From NCBI GenBank assembly GCA_008360955.1, contig LUCM01005623.1:1-64000 (forward strand): a DNA stretch of 64,000 nt, given 5' to 3'. This stretch comes from Fasciolopsis buskii (taxonomy: Eukaryota; Platyhelminthes; Trematoda; Plagiorchiida; Fasciolidae). The notes under the pieces are model-generated. The model was not told the origin of the DNA. It was given only the letters and a program-made list of their open reading frames with translations, and searched no databases. Position numbers and translations under genes: made by a program. Positions 62,901-64,000 of this stretch are shown here, one piece after another (positions within the stretch are counted from its first letter, which is position 1; every line of letters begins with the position of its first letter).

Positions 62901-64000
62901 TCTCAGTCCAATCGAACACTTGCGATGCCATCTACGCGACATAAATAACGTATTAAAAATGATGATGTTAAGACAAAGAACGTACCAATCGCAGCTTTTT
63001 GCACAATTTCTCACGCCAATCATCCGCGGGCGGCAACTCGGGAATGAACACCCAATCCGCTTCGCACGCCATCGAAGCCACTAAGGCTAAATAACCACAG
63101 TGGCGACCCATCACTTCCAGGATGAAACAGCGCTGATGGGACAATGCGGTCGTTGTGATCGCGTCTGTGGCTTCGATAATCCGATGCAATGCGGAATCCG
63201 CACCGATAGTCATATCTGTCCCGCAAAAATCGTTATCAATGCTACCGACTAGGCCAACGATGTTCAGATGCGAACAGATAGCGGCCTGCTCGGGGCGGAT
63301 TCTTTCTGTTTACAAGGGGAACGATGTGAAAAATAGAGATCTTGTTATCTCTATTGAAATCCTAGATTACTGCTGATGCTGTTCAGAAGAAATGACAATT
63401 TTCACTCAGAAATACGCTTTGGGTTATAAAAGCTCCCATGGCTACATGTGCAAAACGTCTATCAGGAACCGCAACTAACGTGGACCGTCTAGGGTTTGGT
63501 CAGTTTGCAGATCGGTCGACTAGGCGTGAAGTATATAACATGAATCGGGTCTGTCTATCAACCGGACATGTGCCCATCTTCTCCGAATTTCAGCCACAAA
63601 GTGAAAGTCATTTCAGAGCTCAAACTGTGCCACTTCATTATGCAATCTGGAAAATAGAAAAGGGTATGACAAGCGATAGGAATGTGGAGTGGAGAAACCG
63701 AAACAATGGACTCCTGGTACTGAGTGAGTCAATAGCACATGTCCAAATATGCTTAAACAGTTACCACGATACATGTACCGACTGGCAAGAGTAAAACGAT
63801 TGTCGAATGTGTTCACCCTAATCAGTTCGTTTACTGTGACTATATGAAACATGGAAATAAGTTTCCCAGATCCTGACATGCTTTGAGAGGATGAACGAAT
63901 GAAAATAATTCGAAGTCCCTATCGTTTGTCGTTCTCCTTTCGAGTGACTGGGACGGTTAGATATTTAGAATGACTCACCAACCATGTCTCTGGAATCCGA
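30347..64000 (-). CDS. PFK: ATP-dependent 6-phosphofructokinase, eukaryotic type, 5'-partial, 11 exons
   Basis: The enzyme phosphorylates fructose 6-phosphate to fructose 1,6-bisphosphate with ATP, the committed step of glycolysis, in the cytosol. The coding exons are join(63979-64000, 62986-63305, 59439-59759, 58397-58461, 54563-54632, 46557-46777, 40555-40798, 37556-37866, 34465-34595, 33132-33237, 30347-30470) on the complement. Every junction is GT-AG and in phase, giving 644 residues and a TGA stop. The N-half carries [25 protein letters not shown] and [16 protein letters not shown]. The C-half carries [65 protein letters not shown] and a final [13 protein letters not shown]. This is the duplicated catalytic/regulatory layout of animal PFKs of about 780 residues, so about 140 N-terminal residues lie off the window. 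The exon set is read directly; the function follows from the family. Confidence 0.97.
30471..33131 (-). other. PFK intron 10
   Basis: 2.66 kb with GT-AG borders. A 63-codon minus ORF at 32531-32340 and a GC-richer patch at 31890-32200 are unexplained. Confidence 0.8.
33132..33237 (-). CDS. PFK: PFK exon j
   Basis: A 106-base exon follows CTTCCAG and ends at GTAAGT. It encodes [20 protein letters not shown] then [15 protein letters not shown]. It corresponds to the family stretch CVLGxxxxxxxFxPVxxLxxxTDF. Both exon ends agree in phase with the neighbouring exons. Confidence 0.94.
33238..34464 (-). other. PFK intron 9
   Basis: 1.23 kb, GT-AG. It holds a GA microsatellite and nothing else recognised. 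Confidence 0.85.
33790..33810. repeat. (GA)n microsatellite
   Basis: Ten GA repeats in PFK intron 10. Confidence 0.95.
34465..34595 (-). CDS. PFK: PFK exon i: C-half GHMQQG block
   Basis: A 131-base exon after TAAACAG and before GTAAGG encodes [20 protein letters not shown] and [20 protein letters not shown] then RGD-G. It has no long ORF of its own and was found by homology to the [16 protein letters not shown] motif. Asn-Glu replaces the more usual Gly-Ser after QQG. Confidence 0.96.
34596..37555 (-). other. PFK intron 8
   Basis: 2.96 kb, GT-AG. It holds an AT microsatellite; a GC-richer patch at 35160-35360 is unidentified. Confidence 0.85.
34831..34854. repeat. (AT)n microsatellite
   Basis: About eleven AT repeats in PFK intron 8. 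Confidence 0.95.
37556..37866 (-). CDS. PFK: PFK exon h: C-half ETMGG block
   Basis: The 311-base exon follows CATATCAG and ends at GTAAGT. It encodes [54 protein letters not shown] and [12 protein letters not shown]. The boundary matches the [16 protein letters not shown] segment of the family. Confidence 0.97.
38773..38810. repeat. (AT)n microsatellite, interrupted
   Basis: Two AT runs separated by gtgcatatg, in PFK intron 7. Confidence 0.9.
40090..40265 (+). mobile_element. CR1/Jockey-type 3' end fragment
   Basis: The last readable stretch [20 protein letters not shown] then [16 protein letters not shown] and TGA (40263-40265) aligns with the C-termini of the 15600 and 21560 elements (ILTNRDRVSAEFLSN). 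Only this tail is visible. It lies in PFK intron 7, opposite to the gene. Confidence 0.8.
40555..40798 (-). CDS. PFK: PFK exon g: C-half GGFEAY and NNVPGSD block
   Basis: The 244-base exon after ATTTCAG ends at GTACGT. It encodes [40 protein letters not shown], and [20 protein letters not shown] then LNEITT. The segment matching the catalytic TIDND reads TISNN, so the catalytic Asp is absent. This is as expected for the regulatory half, which binds fructose 2,6-bisphosphate in the family. Confidence 0.97.
41623..41937 (-). mobile_element. RTE-type non-LTR fragment, second subfamily
   Basis: The minus frame reads [20 protein letters not shown], then [27 protein letters not shown] and [15 protein letters not shown]. 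In RTE reverse transcriptases of flukes this segment follows YADD and leads into the C-terminal domain. It differs from the QDWQEP-type copies, so two RTE subfamilies are present. Only about 100 codons remain. Confidence 0.72.
42165..42518 (+). repeat. Repeat family D, copy 2
   Basis: It shares ggccctatccgaagggc, ccatttcggtttgg, the T-rich run and atgattcctatggcacatga, then gatttgtgctacatatata. It lies inside PFK intron 6, close to RTE fragments. Confidence 0.65.
42645..42678. repeat. (AT)n microsatellite at RTE tail
   Basis: About 17 AT repeats directly bordering the RTE 3' tail. Confidence 0.95.
42680..43080 (-). mobile_element. RTE 3' end (non-coding tail) next to an AT microsatellite
   Basis: It matches 50813-51180 in blocks such as ggaattgcaaaaaggagaca, cttttcggtgccttcggatt, ttcttcacaggccacacagc and caaaaccaaagctaac. 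Its tail abuts (AT)n at 42645-42678, just as the 50813 copy abuts (AT)n. Confidence 0.75.
44337..45890 (-). mobile_element. RTE-type non-LTR element, RT and C-terminal regions, degenerate
   Basis: Read 45890 to 44337, the pieces are [52 protein letters not shown] (first catalytic Asp block), [71 protein letters not shown], then [20 protein letters not shown] and [18 protein letters not shown]. The YADD block is missing between the PFLFNF and CDSVQ pieces, apparently deleted. Frameshifts and stops are numerous. It lies in PFK intron 6 in the gene's orientation. Confidence 0.88.
46557..46777 (-). CDS. PFK: PFK exon f: start of the regulatory C-half
   Basis: The 221-base exon follows TTACAG and ends at GTGAGC. 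It encodes [56 protein letters not shown] and [14 protein letters not shown]. This matches the repeat of the nucleotide-binding fold that opens the C-half. Cys-Gly stands where many animals have Ala-Gly in GAPAAGMN. Confidence 0.97.
47029..48308 (-). other. Unrecognised ORF cluster in PFK intron 5 (possible nested gene or pseudogene)
   Basis: The core is an uninterrupted 223-codon ORF (47923-47252) with a mixed, protein-like composition, for example [20 protein letters not shown] and [18 protein letters not shown]. Readable pieces flank it in other frames. Upstream are 48308-48084 ([18 protein letters not shown]) and about 48053-47967 ([20 protein letters not shown]). Downstream is 47271-47029 ([20 protein letters not shown]). 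The pieces could be exons or a frameshifted retrocopy. A TTTTTCCAG acceptor lies near 47885 and a GTAAAT donor near 47966, but joining them opens a different frame from the 223-codon one. I recognise no family and assign no function. Confidence 0.35.
49350..50758 (+). mobile_element. RTE-type fragments in head-to-tail series
   Basis: There are three plus-strand pieces. At about 49350-49850 is C-terminal sequence ([52 protein letters not shown]). At about 49890-50560 is an AP-type endonuclease domain ([35 protein letters not shown]). At about 50640-50758 is a YLGSRLS and [14 protein letters not shown] stretch. The C-terminal piece precedes the endonuclease, so at least two copies are joined. 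All are broken by stops. Confidence 0.82.
50759..50812. repeat. (AT)n microsatellite between converging RTE fragments
   Basis: An AT run with one interruption near 50779, placed between plus-strand and minus-strand RTE pieces. Confidence 0.95.
50813..51620 (-). mobile_element. RTE-type 3' end copy with tail
   Basis: On the minus strand it encodes [20 protein letters not shown] and [18 protein letters not shown] up to 51178, then a non-coding tail with an (ATT)n-type run ending at 50813 beside (AT)n. Positions 51121-51597 are almost identical to 44340-44816. Confidence 0.86.
50872..50929. repeat. (ATA)n microsatellite in RTE tail
   Basis: About 19 trinucleotide repeats inside the 3' tail of the minus-strand RTE copy. 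The 42680 copy has only a trace of them. Confidence 0.95.
52948..53122 (+). repeat. SINE-C, tRNA-derived, single copy
   Basis: A box TAGTCAAGTGG (about 52960-52970) fits the pol III consensus and the B box GATTCGAATCC is at 53001-53011. A non-tRNA body follows with ctgcttcagatttaattgag and gcacatgatgatgtg. There is no second copy in the window, so family status rests on the tRNA-like head plus body. It lies in PFK intron 5, just upstream of the GIY-YIG fragment. Confidence 0.7.
53270..53640 (+). mobile_element. Penelope-like element fragment: GIY-YIG endonuclease domain
   Basis: An open frame reads VKDRV-like [40 protein letters not shown], then [20 protein letters not shown] and CAQK before a TAA stop. 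This layout matches the C-terminal GIY-YIG endonuclease of fluke Penelope-like retroelements. YIG is changed to YID and the usual REH has become REY, so the domain looks dead although the frame is open for 116 codons. No upstream reverse transcriptase is visible. Confidence 0.82.
54563..54632 (-). CDS. PFK: PFK exon e: linker, second part
   Basis: A 70-base exon after TTGCAG and before GTAAGT encodes [20 protein letters not shown] followed by SEV. This is the SFxNNWxxYKLLxxxRPP stretch linking the two halves in animal PFKs. It lies between introns of 3.8 and 7.8 kb. Confidence 0.93.
56785..57118 (+). repeat. Repeat family D, copy 3
   Basis: It shares ctatttcggtttgg, agaagaacaaacatgtgtg, atgatcccaatggcacatta and gatttgtgttatataaac, and ends in an AT microsatellite. 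It lies in PFK intron 4. Confidence 0.65.
57091..57120. repeat. (AT)n microsatellite at repeat D tail
   Basis: An interrupted AT run closing copy 3 of repeat family D. Confidence 0.85.
58397..58461 (-). CDS. PFK: PFK exon d: linker, first part
   Basis: A 65-base exon between TTTCCAG and GTAAGT encodes [22 protein letters not shown]. It matches the KxFDEALKLRGRSF-type linker that begins the connection between the PFK halves. It is too short to stand alone as an ORF. Its phase-2 end completes Ala with the first base of the next exon. Confidence 0.93.
58462..59438 (-). other. PFK intron 3
   Basis: 0.98 kb, GT-AG. Nothing else recognised. Confidence 0.85.
59439..59759 (-). CDS. PFK: PFK exon c: F6P-binding region of the N-half
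   Basis: The 321-base exon, phase 0 at both ends, runs from TTTCAG to GTACGT. It encodes [19 protein letters not shown], then [39 protein letters not shown] and [15 protein letters not shown]. The Glu of VAEG, the Arg of DTR and the His/Arg of GHVQRGG are family substrate-binding residues and all are intact. Confidence 0.97.
60608..60710 (+). repeat. Left arm of a long inverted repeat
   Basis: tttttacaaccaataacttt, gctttggttttggttcc and agtgaaagatccacgggaaa have reverse complements at 61116-61239. The loop is about 405 bases. It lies in PFK intron 2. Confidence 0.8.
61073..61091. repeat. (AT)n microsatellite
   Basis: About nine AT repeats in the loop of the long inverted repeat. Confidence 0.9.
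61116..61239 (-). repeat. Right arm of a long inverted repeat
   Basis: tttcccgtggatctttcact, ggaaccaaaaccaaagc and gttgttggttgtaaaaactc are the reverse complement of the left arm, with a few substitutions and an insertion of about 15 bases. Confidence 0.8.
61331..61353. repeat. (AT)n microsatellite, interrupted
   Basis: Two AT runs joined by a TT step. Confidence 0.9.
61585..61650 (-). mobile_element. Short RTE 3'-region remnant
   Basis: gcgtcaagtcatagtctgtc and the following gctgcgtcgcatttcttag resemble the junction of coding end and tail seen at 51145-51210 and 43010-43070. The similarity covers about 60 bases only. Confidence 0.4.
62986..63305 (-). CDS. PFK: PFK exon b: catalytic IDND and F6P-binding MGR block
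   Basis: The 320-base exon follows a CAG acceptor and ends at GTACGT. It encodes [39 protein letters not shown], then [13 protein letters not shown] and [19 protein letters not shown]. In this family the Asp of IDND is the catalytic base of the N-half and MGR contacts fructose 6-phosphate. An alternative acceptor four bases downstream (63301) exists but would break the phase with exon a. Confidence 0.97.
63306..63978 (-). other. PFK intron 1 of the window
   Basis: 0.67 kb between the partial first exon and exon b. The donor is GTGAGT. The 118-codon plus ORF inside is a shadow. Confidence 0.65.
63979..64000 (-). CDS. PFK: PFK exon a (partial, cut by window end)
   Basis: Seven codons plus one base read SDSRDMV-G up to a GTGAGT donor. 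The phase-1 end joins the AA at the start of the next exon to make Glu. The residues align to the segment just before the [13 protein letters not shown] block of animal PFKs. The match is short, so phase agreement and position are the main support. Confidence 0.7.

Larger units (their letters stand above)
59760..62985 (-). other. PFK intron 2
   Basis: 3.23 kb, GT-AG. It holds the long inverted repeat, AT microsatellites and a short RTE remnant. Confidence 0.85.

Noticed and set aside
1..64000. CRISPR arrays, bacterial operons, LTR retrotransposon termini
   Set aside because: No regularly spaced direct repeats with spacers, no polycistronic gene order, and no paired long terminal repeats were seen.

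Overview
This window is eukaryotic nuclear DNA, most likely from a digenean flatworm (trematode). The evidence is long introns with GT-AG borders, moderate AT richness, a fragment of flatworm-like 18S rRNA, and many decayed retroelements whose readable proteins resemble RTE, CR1/Jockey-type and Penelope-like families familiar from flukes. No genus is assigned. There are no bacterial operons, CRISPR arrays or ribosome binding sites.

The one gene I can reconstruct is a eukaryotic ATP-dependent 6-phosphofructokinase (PFK), on the minus strand across 64000..30347. Eleven coding exons, the first cut by the window edge, join in phase into 644 residues ending at a TGA stop. They cover most of the catalytic N-half and the complete regulatory C-half. 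Roughly 140 N-terminal residues, including the ATP-binding start, lie upstream of base 64000. Introns run from about 0.7 to 7.8 kb and hold most of the repeats seen on that side.

Right half (about 30.3-64 kb): PFK exons, with RTE non-LTR fragments at 41.6-41.9, 42.7-43.1, 44.3-45.9 and 49.35-51.6 kb, a Penelope-type GIY-YIG fragment at 53.3-53.6 kb, a tRNA-derived SINE at 52.95-53.12 kb, a CR1 3' end at 40.1-40.27 kb, and an unexplained 223-codon ORF with neighbouring readable pieces at 47.0-48.3 kb.

Left half (1-30.3 kb): downstream of PFK, with no protein gene I can recognise. It holds four copies of one tRNA-derived SINE (SINE-A), three copies of a second (SINE-B, two of them as an inverted pair), two degenerate CR1-type reverse transcriptase copies (15.6-17.4 kb minus, 21.5-23.2 kb plus), an RTE fragment at 5.4-5.95 kb, and a well-conserved 5' end of 18S rRNA at 28.1-28.34 kb (minus) next to probable external transcribed spacer.

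The most unusual signal is in the SINE-B body. The consensus of its three copies reads as a compact type III hammerhead-ribozyme-like fold: a CTGATGA box, a short stem II, a GAAA box, a minimal stem III with a GTA cleavage triplet, and a perfect six-pair stem I. Each individual copy carries core damage.
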